64,000 nt of DNA. Source: Salinilacustrithrix sp034522155. Its GTDB lineage: Bacteria; Actinomycetota; Acidimicrobiia; Acidimicrobiales; Salinilacustritrichaceae. A program made the translations under genes and the position numbers. The stretch covers positions 310,001 to 374,000 of the forward strand of contig JAXHLP010000003.1 of the NCBI GenBank assembly GCA_034522155.1, given 5' to 3'. The notes beneath the pieces were generated by a model. The model worked only from the letters and a program-made list of their open reading frames with translations. It was not told where the DNA came from and ran no database searches. The first letter of the stretch is position 1. Each line of letters opens with the position of its first letter. This document shows, one piece after another, positions 35,203 through 43,635 of this stretch.

Positions 35203-36591
35203 ATGGATGCTGGGAGGGCACGGGTCGAGCGGGCCCGCCGAACGCTGGCGACGGCGGCCACGCTCGTCGCGGTGGTGTCGGTGACGTCGGTGCTGTCGGC
35301 CGGCGCCGCCGCCGGCCAGGAGGGCGACGGCGACCCGGGCAACACCTCGACGACCACGCCCGAGTCGACCACCTCCACCGCCCCACCGACCACCGTGCTC
35401 CTCGACGACGGCGACATCGGCGTCGTCCCGCCGGGCGCCGACGACGGCACCGGCGACGCCGGGGGATCGGCCACGACCGAGACCACCGATCCGTCCGAGC
35501 CCGGCTCGACCCCTGACGGTGAGACGCCCGAGGTCGACGAGGAGCTGCCGGTCGTCATCCTCCCCGACCCCACCCCGGGGCTGAACGCCGCGCTCGCCGA
35601 CATCGACGTGTCGCGGGCTCGGGACGCGCTGGCCGCCGGGGCCGAGAAGCGACACGAAGCCGAGGCGGCCCTGGACGAAGCGTTCGCCGCGCGTCGTGAC
35701 GCCGTGGCAGCCCGCCGTGCCGCCGGCGATCGGTTGCTGGCCACCAAGGACGTGCTCGACCAGTTCGTCGTCCGGATGGTGATCCACGGCGACACCACCT
35801 CGCTCGAGCCACTGTTCGGCGAGGCCGACCTCGACGAGCTCCGCGACCTGGAGCTCAGCGACGCCGCGGCCGCCAAGGTGGAGGACGACTTCGCCGCGGC
35901 TCGTGCCGACTACCGGGCCGCTGCCCTCGCCGAGGAGGACGCGACCGCCGCCCTCGCCGGAGCCCGATCTCAGCACCGGTTCGCCCACGCCGTGTACCTC
36001 GGCCTCCGGACCGCGCTCGACGAAGCCGTCGCCGATGCACGCGAGGCCCGCCGCCAGCACGGCCCCGACATCCTCGGGCCGGCCGTGCTCGACCAGGAGG
36101 ACCTCGTCGCCTGGTACCGCACCTACTACCGAGCCGACCCACCCGTCGGATCGATCGAGGAGATCATCGCCGCGTACCTGCGGGTCGGCGAGGAGGAGGG
36201 CGTCAAGGGCGACCTCGCGTTCGCCCAGGCCATCCTCGAGACCGGCGGGTTCCGGTCGGGCCACGCCAGCAAGTGGAACTTCGCAGGCATCGGCGCCTAC
36301 GACCACTGCTCACCCACTTGCTCGTTCGGCTTCCCCAGCCTCGAGGAGGGCGTCCGGGCCCACGTCCACCTGCTGCGGGCCTACGCCGACCCGGGCCTGA
36401 GCACCGGCCAGCTCGCCGCTCCGCCCAACCGGCACGTGGCGCCCGAGGGCGTCGGCGTGCGGGGCTGCTGCCAGCGCTGGACCCAGCTCACCGGCGTGTG
36501 GGCCACCGATCCCAACTACGACCGCAAGGTCCTCGGCATCTACCGGCTCATGGTCGAGACCGCCCGCGCCCGCGACCGCACCCAGGTCTGA
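35203..36591 (+). CDS. Exported glucosaminidase-like cell-wall hydrolase
   Basis: The 462-residue protein has an N-terminal signal sequence (TLATAATLVAVVSVTSVLSA), a Thr/Pro/Asp-rich linker, a long coiled coil at ~135-290 and a C-terminal lysozyme-like domain. The latter reads VKGDLAFAQAILETGGFRSG, then SKWNFAGIGAYDHC, as in the GH73/mannosyl-glycoprotein glucosaminidase superfamily, with the likely catalytic Glu in AILETGGF. The coil plus wall hydrolase resembles PcsB/RipA-type division enzymes that are held inactive by their coil. It would cut peptidoglycan outside the membrane. Confidence 0.85.
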   Translation: MDAGRARVERARRTLATAATLVAVVSVTSVLSAGAAAGQEGDGDPGNTSTTTPESTTSTAPPTTVLLDDGDIGVVPPGADDGTGDAGGSATTETTDPSEPGSTPDGETPEVDEELPVVILPDPTPGLNAALADIDVSRARDALAAGAEKRHEAEAALDEAFAARRDAVAARRAAGDRLLATKDVLDQFVVRMVIHGDTTSLEPLFGEADLDELRDLELSDAAAAKVEDDFAAARADYRAAALAEEDATAALAGARSQHRFAHAVYLGLRTALDEAVADAREARRQHGPDILGPAVLDQEDLVAWYRTYYRADPPVGSIEEIIAAYLRVGEEEGVKGDLAFAQAILETGGFRSGHASKWNFAGIGAYDHCSPTCSFGFPSLEEGVRAHVHLLRAYADPGLSTGQLAAPPNRHVAPEGVGVRGCCQRWTQLTGVWATDPNYDRKVLGIYRLMVETARARDRTQV

Positions 36592-36828
36592 ATCGTTCGT
36601 CGGCTGTGAGGCTTGCCGGCGCGGGCCTCCTCACTTCGAGAGTTGTTCGCTGGCGCTCACAACGTCTCCTGGCGGCACCTCCCATTCCGCCGCCTGTCTT
36701 GAGTCGTTCCAGCGTTGGTCGGCAAGACCCCACGACGTCTCCTCGTGTGACCACGTCCCTGTCGGCTGGCTCGCCGGGTGGGTTGAGGCGGTCGGTGGCC
36801 GTCGCCGTACGGCGAACATGACGAGAAA

Positions 36829-37782
36829 ATGAGACCTACGGTGGCCCGGATGTCCGGACCTGCCACCACCGCGGTCGCCGTCGACGACCTCACCGTCCGC
36901 TACGGCGACCTCACCGCCGTGGACGGGATCAGCTTCACGTCCTCGGCCGGCGAGGTGCTGGCGCTGCTCGGCCCGAACGGTGCGGGCAAGACGTCGACCG
37001 TCGAGGTGCTCGAGGGCTACCGCCACGCCGCCGGAGGCCGGGTGTCGGTGCTCGGCCACGACCCCGAGCGGGAGCGGTCCGCGGTCGTGGGGCGGATCGG
37101 GGTGATGCTCCAGGACGGCGGCGTCTACCCAGCCATCCGGCCGCCCGAGATGCTGCGCCTGCTGGCCGCCATGTACGCCCACCCGGCCGACCCCGACGGG
37201 CTGCTCGAGCGCGTCGGCCTCGCCGACCGCGCCGGATCGACGTGGCGCCAGCTCAGCGGGGGCGAACAGCAACGGCTGTCGCTGGCCATGGCCCTGGTCG
37301 GTCGGCCCGAGGTGGCGTTCCTCGACGAACCGACCGCCGGCGTCGACGTGCGCGGCCGCCAGGTGATCCGCTCGATCGTGCGCGAGCTCGCCGACGACGG
37401 CGTCGCCGTGGTCCTGTGCACCCACGAGCTCGACGAGGCCGAGAAGGTCGCCGACCGCGTGGTGATCATCGACCGGGGCCGGGTGGTGGGCGCGGGCACG
37501 CTGGCCGAGCTGCGATCCCAGACCTCGGGCGAGGTGCGGTTCTCGGCCGACCCCGGCCTCGACCTGCGGGCCCTCGGCGTGCACGTGGGTGCCACGGTGA
37601 CCGAGGTGGGTGCCGGCGAGTACCTCATCGAGGGCGCCCACGACCCCCAGCTCGCGGCCAAGCTCACCGCCTGGCTGGCCGAGCGGGGCGCGACCCTCGG
37701 CGACCTGCGGGCCGGGCGCCAACGGCTCGAGGACGTGTTCCTCGAACTGACCCGCGGCGACGAACCGGTGGACGGTCGATGA
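36829..37782 (+). CDS. ABC transporter ATP-binding protein
   Basis: The 317-residue ATPase of the ABC-2 export type has Walker A GPNGAGKTS, Q-loop MLQDGG, signature LSGGEQQRLS, Walker B VAFLDEP and switch His in CTHELDE. A C-terminal extension (~residues 230-317) is typical for drug or antibiotic exporters of the DrrA group. An alternative start is ATG 36850. Its stop overlaps the permease start (ATGA). The substrate is unknown. Confidence 0.95.
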   Translation: MRPTVARMSGPATTAVAVDDLTVRYGDLTAVDGISFTSSAGEVLALLGPNGAGKTSTVEVLEGYRHAAGGRVSVLGHDPERERSAVVGRIGVMLQDGGVYPAIRPPEMLRLLAAMYAHPADPDGLLERVGLADRAGSTWRQLSGGEQQRLSLAMALVGRPEVAFLDEPTAGVDVRGRQVIRSIVRELADDGVAVVLCTHELDEAEKVADRVVIIDRGRVVGAGTLAELRSQTSGEVRFSADPGLDLRALGVHVGATVTEVGAGEYLIEGAHDPQLAAKLTAWLAERGATLGDLRAGRQRLEDVFLELTRGDEPVDGR

Positions 37783-38516
37783 GCGCGCTCCTCGCCCAGT
37801 TCCGTGTCGAGTGCACGCTGACGCTGCGCAACAAGGAGTCGCTGCTGCTGACGCTCGGCATCCCCGTGGGGCTGCTGGTGTTCTTCTCCCTCGTGGACGT
37901 GCTGCCGATCGACGCGGCCGACCCCGTCGACGTGCTGGCCCCCGGGGTGCTCGCCCTCGCGATCATGTCGATGTCGATGACCGGGCTCGCCATCGCCACC
38001 GGCTTCGAGCGTAGCTACGGCGTGCTCAAGCGACTGGGCACCACGCCCCTCGGCCGACCCCGGCTGCTGGCGGCCAAGATCGCCGGGGTCGTGGCCATCG
38101 AGGTGATCCAGGCAGCCGTGCTCGTGCCGGTGGCGATCCTGCTCGGGTGGCGGCCGTCGCTGTCGTTGCTGCCGCTGGTCGGCGCCGTGGTGCTCGGGAC
38201 CACCGCGTTCGCCGGGCTCGGGCTGTGGATGGCGGGCACCCTGCGGGCCGAGATCACCCTCGCCCTCGCCAACGGCCTGTACCTGGTGTTCCTGCTGCTG
38301 GGCGGGTTCCTGATCCCGCTCGAGGAGTTCCCCGGTCCGCTGCGCACCGCCGCCCGGGCCCTGCCCGGCTCGGCCCTGACCGACCTGGTGACCGCGGCCT
38401 TCGCCGGCGCGGGCGCCACCGCCCCCGGCCGAGCGTGGGCGGTGCTCGCCCTGTGGGCCATCGCCACCCCGGCCGTCGCCGCCGCCACCTTCCGCTGGTC
38501 CCCCAACCGCAATTAG
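37779..38516 (+). CDS. ABC-2 type transporter permease
   Basis: The 245-residue permease has six predicted membrane helices (first LLLTLGIPVGLLVFFSLVDV) and the ABC-2 pattern LKRLGTTPLGRPRLLAAKI in the coupling region. It is coupled by a four-base overlap to the ATPase gene and together they form a complete exporter. A hairpin follows 14 bases after the stop. Confidence 0.92.
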   Translation: MSALLAQFRVECTLTLRNKESLLLTLGIPVGLLVFFSLVDVLPIDAADPVDVLAPGVLALAIMSMSMTGLAIATGFERSYGVLKRLGTTPLGRPRLLAAKIAGVVAIEVIQAAVLVPVAILLGWRPSLSLLPLVGAVVLGTTAFAGLGLWMAGTLRAEITLALANGLYLVFLLLGGFLIPLEEFPGPLRTAARALPGSALTDLVTAAFAGAGATAPGRAWAVLALWAIATPAVAAATFRWSPNRN

Positions 38517-38529
38517 CTCACTCCGGCTC

Positions 38530-38544
38530 GGGCCCTCGGGGCCC
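38530..38544 (+). terminator. Hairpin after the ABC permease gene
   Basis: GGGCCC at 38530-38535 and GGGCCC at 38539-38544 form a 6-bp stem with loop TCG. It is followed by TTCG and is placed as expected for the end of the exporter operon. Confidence 0.5.
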
Positions 38545-38627
38545 TTCGACCGTCGTTTCGCTGTCGGCTGCTCGCCTCAGACTCGCCGGCGCGCTCCCGA
38601 CGCCGATCTTGCCTCCCCCTGGTTCCC

Positions 38628-38643
38628 ACACCCACGAGGGTGT
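38628..38643 (-). terminator. Hairpin downstream of the mycothiol ligase gene
   Basis: ACACCC at 38628-38633 and GGGTGT at 38638-38643 form a 6-bp stem with loop ACGA, 24 bases beyond the stop of the minus-strand gene ending at 38668. Confidence 0.5.
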
Positions 38644-38667
38644 CCGTTCCTCTGGCAGCCCGGGGTG

Positions 38668-39765
38668 CTACAGCAGGGCCAACACCTTTGCGACGGTTCT
38701 CGCGACCTCGCCGCCCTCGTCGATGGCGATGCTCAGCGCCCGGGGGACGTCGAGGTCGTCCATGAGTGCCTCGACCGCCGCGGTGACGGCCGCGTCGGAG
38801 CCGCCCGGGGTGCCGGTGGCAGCCCACAGCGACTCGAGCCTGGCCTCGGCGCCGGCGAGCTCGGACTCGTCGAAGTCCCACGTGTCGTGCCACGACCGGT
38901 CGAGCAGGTGCAGGCGCAGCGCCTGCGAGGCGTAGTTCTGGAGCAGGTCCATCACGAAGACGAGGTTGCCGGTGGACTTGGCCACCTTCTCGCCACCGCG
39001 GGTGACGGTGCCGACGTGCATCCACGACCGGCTGAACGGGGCCACGCCGGTGGCGGCCTCGACGATGGCGTTCTCGTAGGCGTGGTGCGGGTAGGCGAGG
39101 TCGTGGCCGCCGGCGTGCACGTCGATCGACAGGCCGAGCAGCGTGGTGGCCATGGCCGCGCACTCGGAGTGCCAGCCGGGTCGGCCCGGGCCCCACGGCG
39201 ACTCCCACGCCGGCTCGCCCGGGGCCGACGCCTGCCACACCGCCGAGTCGAACGGGTCGTCCTTGGCCGGGTCGTCGGTGCGGCCGCCCCGCTCCCCGTA
39301 GACCCGCAGGGCCTCGTCGTGGGACAGGCCCGACGACGCCGCCAGGTCACCGGCCCGGAAGTACACCGACCCGTCCCGTTCGTACGCCGCGTCGCGGTCG
39401 AGCAGCGCCCGGGCGAGGAAGATCACGTCGGTGACGTAGTCGCGGGACGCGGGCTCGAAGGCGGGGCGCTGCACCCGCAGCTTGCGCATGTCGTCCTCGA
39501 ACTGGAAGGTCTGCTGGGTGGACAGCGCCTGCCACGTGGTGCCCTGCTCGGCCGCCGCCTTCAACATCTCGTCGTCGACGTCGGTGATGTTGCGCACCAC
39601 CTGGGGCTCGATGCCGACGTGCTCGAGCACCCGCGCGAGCACGTCGACCCAGACGAAGGTGGCGGCGTGGCCGATGTGGGTGGTGTCGTAGGGCGTGATC
39701 CCGCACACGTAGATGCGGGCCCGCCGCAGGGCCGGCAGCGGTGAAGATCCGAGTCGGAGGAGCAC
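38668..39765 (-). CDS. mshC: Cysteine–glucosaminylinositol ligase (mycothiol ligase)
   Basis: This 365-residue class I tRNA-synthetase-like enzyme has YVCGITPYDTTHIGHAATF (HIGH motif and first zinc Cys), WHSECAAMATT with a second Cys and a HAGGHDLAYPHH segment. The signature loop is KVAKSTGN instead of KMSKS. Paralogy to cysteinyl-tRNA synthetase is clear. The YVCGITPYD wording and the lack of a C-terminal anticodon-binding domain favour MshC, which joins cysteine to GlcN-inositol in mycothiol synthesis. A short CysS cannot be fully excluded. The start is GTG 39765. Confidence 0.72.
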   Translation of the reverse strand: MLLRLGSSPLPALRRARIYVCGITPYDTTHIGHAATFVWVDVLARVLEHVGIEPQVVRNITDVDDEMLKAAAEQGTTWQALSTQQTFQFEDDMRKLRVQRPAFEPASRDYVTDVIFLARALLDRDAAYERDGSVYFRAGDLAASSGLSHDEALRVYGERGGRTDDPAKDDPFDSAVWQASAPGEPAWESPWGPGRPGWHSECAAMATTLLGLSIDVHAGGHDLAYPHHAYENAIVEAATGVAPFSRSWMHVGTVTRGGEKVAKSTGNLVFVMDLLQNYASQALRLHLLDRSWHDTWDFDESELAGAEARLESLWAATGTPGGSDAAVTAAVEALMDDLDVPRALSIAIDEGGEVARTVAKVLALL

Positions 39766-39787
39766 GGCCCCCCAGGCTACGACCCCG

Positions 39788-39904
39788 GTCCGGCGAAGCC
39801 GGAACGGAGGTCGCAGGACCGGACGGGTCCGACGGAGTCGGGCCGGTCCGACCTACGGCGAAGTGACGGCGGAGCCGGAACGAGACGCAGGACCTGACGG
39901 GTCC
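39788..39904. repeat. Intergenic repeat, two diverged copies
   Basis: A ~45-base unit occurs at 39788-39830 and again at 39854-39904; both contain GCGAAGCCGGAACGGAG-like or GCGGAGCCGGAACGAGA-like cores followed by CGCAGGACC and GACGGGTCC. A third copy is at 42287-42334. The block lies between the mshC start and the convergent-side lipoprotein gene. Confidence 0.55.
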
Positions 39905-39916
39905 CCGAACCCGCGG

Positions 39917-40489
39917 CTACCGCTCGGCGGGGCTCACGTTGACGCTCACCGTCGAGCCGCCCTCGTTCGCGGTGTTGACACCGATGGTGACGCGGTACTC
40001 GGCGCCGACGAACGACGCGCTGCCGGTGAAGATGTCGCCCGAGGTGTTGTTGAACTGGCCCTCGACTTCGTAGCCCTCGGACTCGTAGGTGCCGATGAGG
40101 TCGTCGAGCAGGTCGGCCGGGTCATCGTCGACCAAACCGGCCACGGTGTAGATGGTGTTCTTCCCGCTGGTCTGGGTGGAGCTGTTCTGGACCTTGAAGC
40201 CGTCGGGCAGCGAGATGTCGGGAAAGTCGTCGGGCAGCTCACCGCTCTGGCTGTCGAGGTTGAACGAGCCGTCCTCGCTCTCGATGTTGAGATTGCCATC
40301 GGCGTCGGCGGAGAACGACCCGTCCTCGTTCTCGAAGCTGACCGAGCCGTCCTCGTCGAGGTCGACCTCGCCGCCGCCGGCGGATTGCTCGATGGCTTCC
40401 TCGGTGGCGCGCTCGGCGACCTCGCCGCAGGAAGCCAGCACCAGGCCGGCCGCCCCCATGAACAGGAGTCGTGTGGTGATCCGTCGCAT
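39917..40489 (-). CDS. Lipoprotein with acidic repeats
   Basis: The 190-residue exported lipoprotein begins RITTRLLFMGAAGLVLASCG with the lipobox Cys at residue ~21. A section with short acidic repeats (EDGSVSFENEDGSFSADADG, then NIESEDGSF) follows. The C-terminal ~100 residues (DFPDISLPDGFKVQNSSTQT and onwards) are a small alpha-beta domain with a YESEGYEVEGQF helix, seen in many actinobacterial lipoproteins. Function is unknown. Confidence 0.75.
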   Translation of the reverse strand: MRRITTRLLFMGAAGLVLASCGEVAERATEEAIEQSAGGGEVDLDEDGSVSFENEDGSFSADADGNLNIESEDGSFNLDSQSGELPDDFPDISLPDGFKVQNSSTQTSGKNTIYTVAGLVDDDPADLLDDLIGTYESEGYEVEGQFNNTSGDIFTGSASFVGAEYRVTIGVNTANEGGSTVSVNVSPAER

Positions 40490-40587
40490 GTCTGCTCTCT
40501 CCTCCCCACGCGGGGGTGTCGCCTCGTGGGCACCGCCGGTCAGCGGCCCAACACTACTCCTCGTCGTCAGACGGCCAGACTGGTTAC

Positions 40588-41301
40588 GTGTCCGCCGACG
40601 CCCCAGGAGCCACCGCCGGCCATGGCCACAACATCGGCACCCAGACCGAGAGCTCGCTCCACTCGGCGCTGAAACTCCGCGTCAGCCAGCCCGGCGACCG
40701 CTTCGAGGTCCTCATGGGCGGCTTCGTGGTCGACGTGGTCCGGGGCGACACGCTCATCGAGATCCAGACCGGCGGGTTCGCGGCGATGGGACGCAAGCTC
40801 GACCATCTCCTCGGTGACCACCACGTCCACATCGTCCACCCGATCGCGGTCGACTCCTGGATCGAGCGGTTCGACAAGCCCCGCCGCAAGTCACCCAAGC
40901 ACGGCTGTCTCCACGACATCTTCGGCGAGCTGGTTTCGGTGCCGACGCTGCTCGACCACCCCAACCTCACCATCGAGGTGTTCCTGGTGCAGGTCGACGT
41001 GGTCAAGGTGGCCGACCCCGCCATGCGGCGCCGGCGCGGCGGGTGGCGCACGGTCGACCGGCGGCTGCTCGACGTCGTCGCACAGCACGGCCTGCGCACC
41101 CCGGACGACCTGGCGGCGATGCTGCCCGAACGCCTCCCCGGCGAGTGGACGACCAGGGACCTGGCCGAGCAGGCCGCCATCCCGCGGCGGACCGCCCAGC
41201 AGATGGCCTACGTCCTGAAAGCGAACGAGCTGGTCACCGAGGTCCGGCGCGACCGGGCCGGCGCCCACTACGTGACGCCCGGGCTGCCCGGCGCGTCCTG
41301 A
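40588..41301 (+). CDS. Restriction-nuclease-fold-like protein with C-terminal winged helix
   Basis: The N-terminal ~110 residues (GTQTESSLHSALKLRVSQPG, then DRFEVLMGGFVVDVVRGDTL, IEIQTGGFAAMGRKLDHLL) belong to a widespread uncharacterised family. The E…D…E-I-Q pattern recalls the PD-(D/E)xK nuclease core. The C-terminal part (TTRDLAEQAAIPRRTAQQMA) is a winged helix. It may be a nuclease or DNA-binding regulator. I choose GTG 40588 (VSADAPGATAGHGHN); a longer frame starts at 40516. Confidence 0.65.
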   Translation: MSADAPGATAGHGHNIGTQTESSLHSALKLRVSQPGDRFEVLMGGFVVDVVRGDTLIEIQTGGFAAMGRKLDHLLGDHHVHIVHPIAVDSWIERFDKPRRKSPKHGCLHDIFGELVSVPTLLDHPNLTIEVFLVQVDVVKVADPAMRRRRGGWRTVDRRLLDVVAQHGLRTPDDLAAMLPERLPGEWTTRDLAEQAAIPRRTAQQMAYVLKANELVTEVRRDRAGAHYVTPGLPGAS

Positions 41302-41307
41302 CGCGCG

Positions 41308-42276
41308 TCAGGGCGCACGTTCGCGGGGTGGTGGCCCAGCGTGTTCGAAGGCATCGTGCACCTGGTCGTAGGTGAGGGTCTCCTCCGCAACGGGCAGTTC
41401 GGTGGCTGCGGGCCCCTCGACGCTGGGCACGTTGCCGTCGTCGTCGAGTACCACGCGCCGGGCGGTCATTCCCTTGTCCTGGCGGCTCGACCACCGGAAG
41501 AAGATGAACACGATCACGGCCCACAGGAAGATGCCGGCCCCGATCTTCATCTGCGCACCCGCGAGCTGCTGGTCGGCGGTGACCGACAGGCCGAACATGC
41601 GGGCGGACTTGTCGTAGGCCTCGTACACCACACCGTCGGCGAAGAGCAGCCACGACGCCGGCACCGTCGGCACGATCGACGTCAGGAACAGGTAGACGCA
41701 CTGCAACGGCGGCGAGATCCGGTACTCGGGCAGCGGCGACACCACCGGCATCCACATGGCGAGCGCGGCGAAGACCATGGCGGCGTGGATGCCGTAGTGG
41801 AACAGGCCGTTGTCGACCGACAGGTTCACGACCACCTGCCAGTGCGAGACCAGCTGGAGCGCGTTGAACACGATCAGCGCGGGGACCGGGCGGGCCAGCT
41901 GGAGGAAGGCGCGGGCGAGGCGGCCGTCGCCGAGGACGACGCGGGCGAACCATTCGGGTGTGGCCAGCAGCATCACCGGCGGGATGACGAACATCAACAG
42001 GATGTGCTGCAGGGCGTGGACCGAGTACAGGTACTCCTCGCCCACGTCGTGCATCGGCCAGTCGGCGGCGATCCACAACAGGACGATCCCGAAGGCGAAC
42101 CACCGCTTCTGGCCGGTGGTGGCCACCGGCTCGCCCGGGGTCACGAGGCGAGGCCCGAGGGACCGCAGAGCGTAGACATACAGCCCGATCAACCCGATGA
42201 GCAGCAACCACACCTCCGGGTGCGGTTGCCATCGCCAGAAGTCCTCGGTCACTCCGGCTTGGGCCAACGCGTGCAC
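41308..42276 (-). CDS. ctaG: CtaG-type cytochrome oxidase assembly membrane protein
   Basis: The 322-residue protein has seven or more membrane helices and the Caa3_CtaG signatures: DWPMHDVGEEYLYSVHALQH, LQLVSHWQVVV and GIHAAMVFAALAMW. Several histidines (HALQH, HW, HA) suggest copper binding. It is thought to deliver copper to the CuA/CuB sites of caa3 oxidase. It has a GTG start. It lies 0.9 kb from the cox operon on the same strand, separated by the MOSC gene on the opposite strand. Confidence 0.88.
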   Translation of the reverse strand: MHALAQAGVTEDFWRWQPHPEVWLLLIGLIGLYVYALRSLGPRLVTPGEPVATTGQKRWFAFGIVLLWIAADWPMHDVGEEYLYSVHALQHILLMFVIPPVMLLATPEWFARVVLGDGRLARAFLQLARPVPALIVFNALQLVSHWQVVVNLSVDNGLFHYGIHAAMVFAALAMWMPVVSPLPEYRISPPLQCVYLFLTSIVPTVPASWLLFADGVVYEAYDKSARMFGLSVTADQQLAGAQMKIGAGIFLWAVIVFIFFRWSSRQDKGMTARRVVLDDDGNVPSVEGPAATELPVAEETLTYDQVHDAFEHAGPPPRERAP

Positions 42277-42286
42277 ACGACGATCC

Positions 42287-42334
42287 TACGGCGACGTGAC
42301 GACGAAGTCGGAACCGAGCCGCAGGACCTGATGC
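42287..42334. repeat. Third copy of the intergenic repeat
   Basis: The stretch TACGGCGACGTGACGACG, then AAGTCGGAACCGAGCCGC, AGGACCTGA matches the 39854 copy at roughly 80-85% of positions. It lies upstream of ctaG and upstream of the divergent MOSC gene. Confidence 0.5.
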
Positions 42335-42407
42335 GGGCGCCGGAGGCGCACGGATCAGACCTACGATCCGCCACCGACCCCTCCCCAGTCGTGCCACACT
42401 ACCGGCC

Positions 42408-43226
42408 ATGAGCCGGGTCGGGACCGTTGCCAGCCTCCACCGCTTCCCGGTGAAGTCGATGCAGGGCGAGACGCCCGACACGGTCGAGGTCGACCGCAAC
42501 GGCATCGTCGGCGACCGGACCTGGGCGTTGCGCGACACCGAGACCGGCAAGCTCGTCTCGGCCAAGCGCCCCCGTCTGTGGCGGTCGATGCTCGACTGCA
42601 CGGCCACCGGCACCGGCGACGACGTCTCGGTCGCGCTGCCTTCGGGCGAGACCTACGGGATCACCGACCCCGGCCTGCCGGTCGCGCTCGAGGCGCTGTT
42701 CGGCCGGGCCGTGGCCGTCGAGGCGTCGACCGGGCCGATGCAGGGAAGCTACGAGTCGGACTGGCCCGAGCTCGAGGGGATCACGCTGTCCGGCGAGATG
42801 GAGTTCCCCACCAACATCACCGGCGAGGGCACAACCTTCGTCGACCTCGGCGTGCTCCACGTGCTGACGACGACGTCGATGCAATCGCTGGCCGCAGCCG
42901 CGCCCGACGTGACCGTCGACGTCCGCCGGTTCCGGCCCTCGATCCTGGTCGACACACCCGAGCTCGCCGCCTACCCGGAGAACGACTGGGCCGGTCGCAC
43001 CCTCGCCGTCGGCGACGCGGTGCTCACCCTCGGCGACCCCGCTCCCCGGTGCGTGATGACCACCGTCGCCCAACCCGGTATTCCCCGCGAACCGGGCGTG
43101 CTCCAGGCCATCGCGGCGGAGAACAAGCTCGACAACGACCTCGGCACCTTCGCCTGTCTCGGCTGCTACGCCTCGGTGGAGACGCCCGGCACCATCGACA
43201 CCGGCGCCCCCGTCACTCTCACCTGA
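42408..43226 (+). CDS. MOSC-domain protein
   Basis: This 272-residue protein has an N-terminal beta-barrel MOSC_N (LHRFPVKSMQGETPDTVEVD) and a C-terminal MOSC domain, with RCVMTTVAQ near residue 213 carrying the conserved Cys that binds molybdenum cofactor in mARC/YcbX-like proteins. It would reduce N-hydroxylated compounds or handle Moco-bound sulfur. It is monocistronic, facing the cox operon end. Confidence 0.88.
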   Translation: MSRVGTVASLHRFPVKSMQGETPDTVEVDRNGIVGDRTWALRDTETGKLVSAKRPRLWRSMLDCTATGTGDDVSVALPSGETYGITDPGLPVALEALFGRAVAVEASTGPMQGSYESDWPELEGITLSGEMEFPTNITGEGTTFVDLGVLHVLTTTSMQSLAAAAPDVTVDVRRFRPSILVDTPELAAYPENDWAGRTLAVGDAVLTLGDPAPRCVMTTVAQPGIPREPGVLQAIAAENKLDNDLGTFACLGCYASVETPGTIDTGAPVTLT

Positions 43227-43244
43227 GGACGGGGTGAGGGAGAA

Positions 43245-43622
43245 CTAGGTCAGCAGGGCGAGGGAGGCCTCGTAGCCCTGATCCCAGAAGGCGAAGGTCG
43301 CCAGCACCACCAGGTAGACCCCGACCGCCAGGACGAGGCCGCCGATGAAGGCCCAGCGAAGGATCGGACTGTCGAACTTCAGGTGCATGAAGTAGGCGCC
43401 GATGGCGGCGAACTTGGCGACCATCATCACGAGCAGGCTGCCGATGAGCAGCGGGGCCAGCTCGTGGTCGTAGGGCGGGTCGGCGATGAAGTAGGTGCTG
43501 ATCTCGGCGAGGGTGATCGCCCCGAGGATGGCGCCGACCTTCCAGTAGGTGCCGTCGCTCGGATGGTGCTCGTCGTGGTCGGTGTGGGTGTCCACGCCGG
43601 CGGTGTCGGTGGCGGTGCTCAT
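43245..43622 (-). CDS. Cytochrome c oxidase subunit IV (CoxIV/CtaF-like)
   Basis: The 125-residue protein has a His/Asp-rich N-terminus and three membrane helices (LGAITLAEISTYFI, LLIGSLLVMMVAKFAAIGAY, LRWAFIGGLVLAVGVYLVVL). The pattern FAAIGAYFMHLKFDSP identifies subunit IV of caa3-type oxidases. It is the last gene of the operon, 13 bases after ctaE. Confidence 0.9.
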   Translation of the reverse strand: MSTATDTAGVDTHTDHDEHHPSDGTYWKVGAILGAITLAEISTYFIADPPYDHELAPLLIGSLLVMMVAKFAAIGAYFMHLKFDSPILRWAFIGGLVLAVGVYLVVLATFAFWDQGYEASLALLT

Positions 43623-43635
43623 CGACGTGTTGCTC

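Noticed and set aside
38668..39765. Naming the enzyme cysteinyl-tRNA synthetase
   Set aside because: The protein lacks the C-terminal tRNA-binding region and has the YVCGITPYD wording and KVAKS loop better fitting MshC; CysS remains only a minor alternative.
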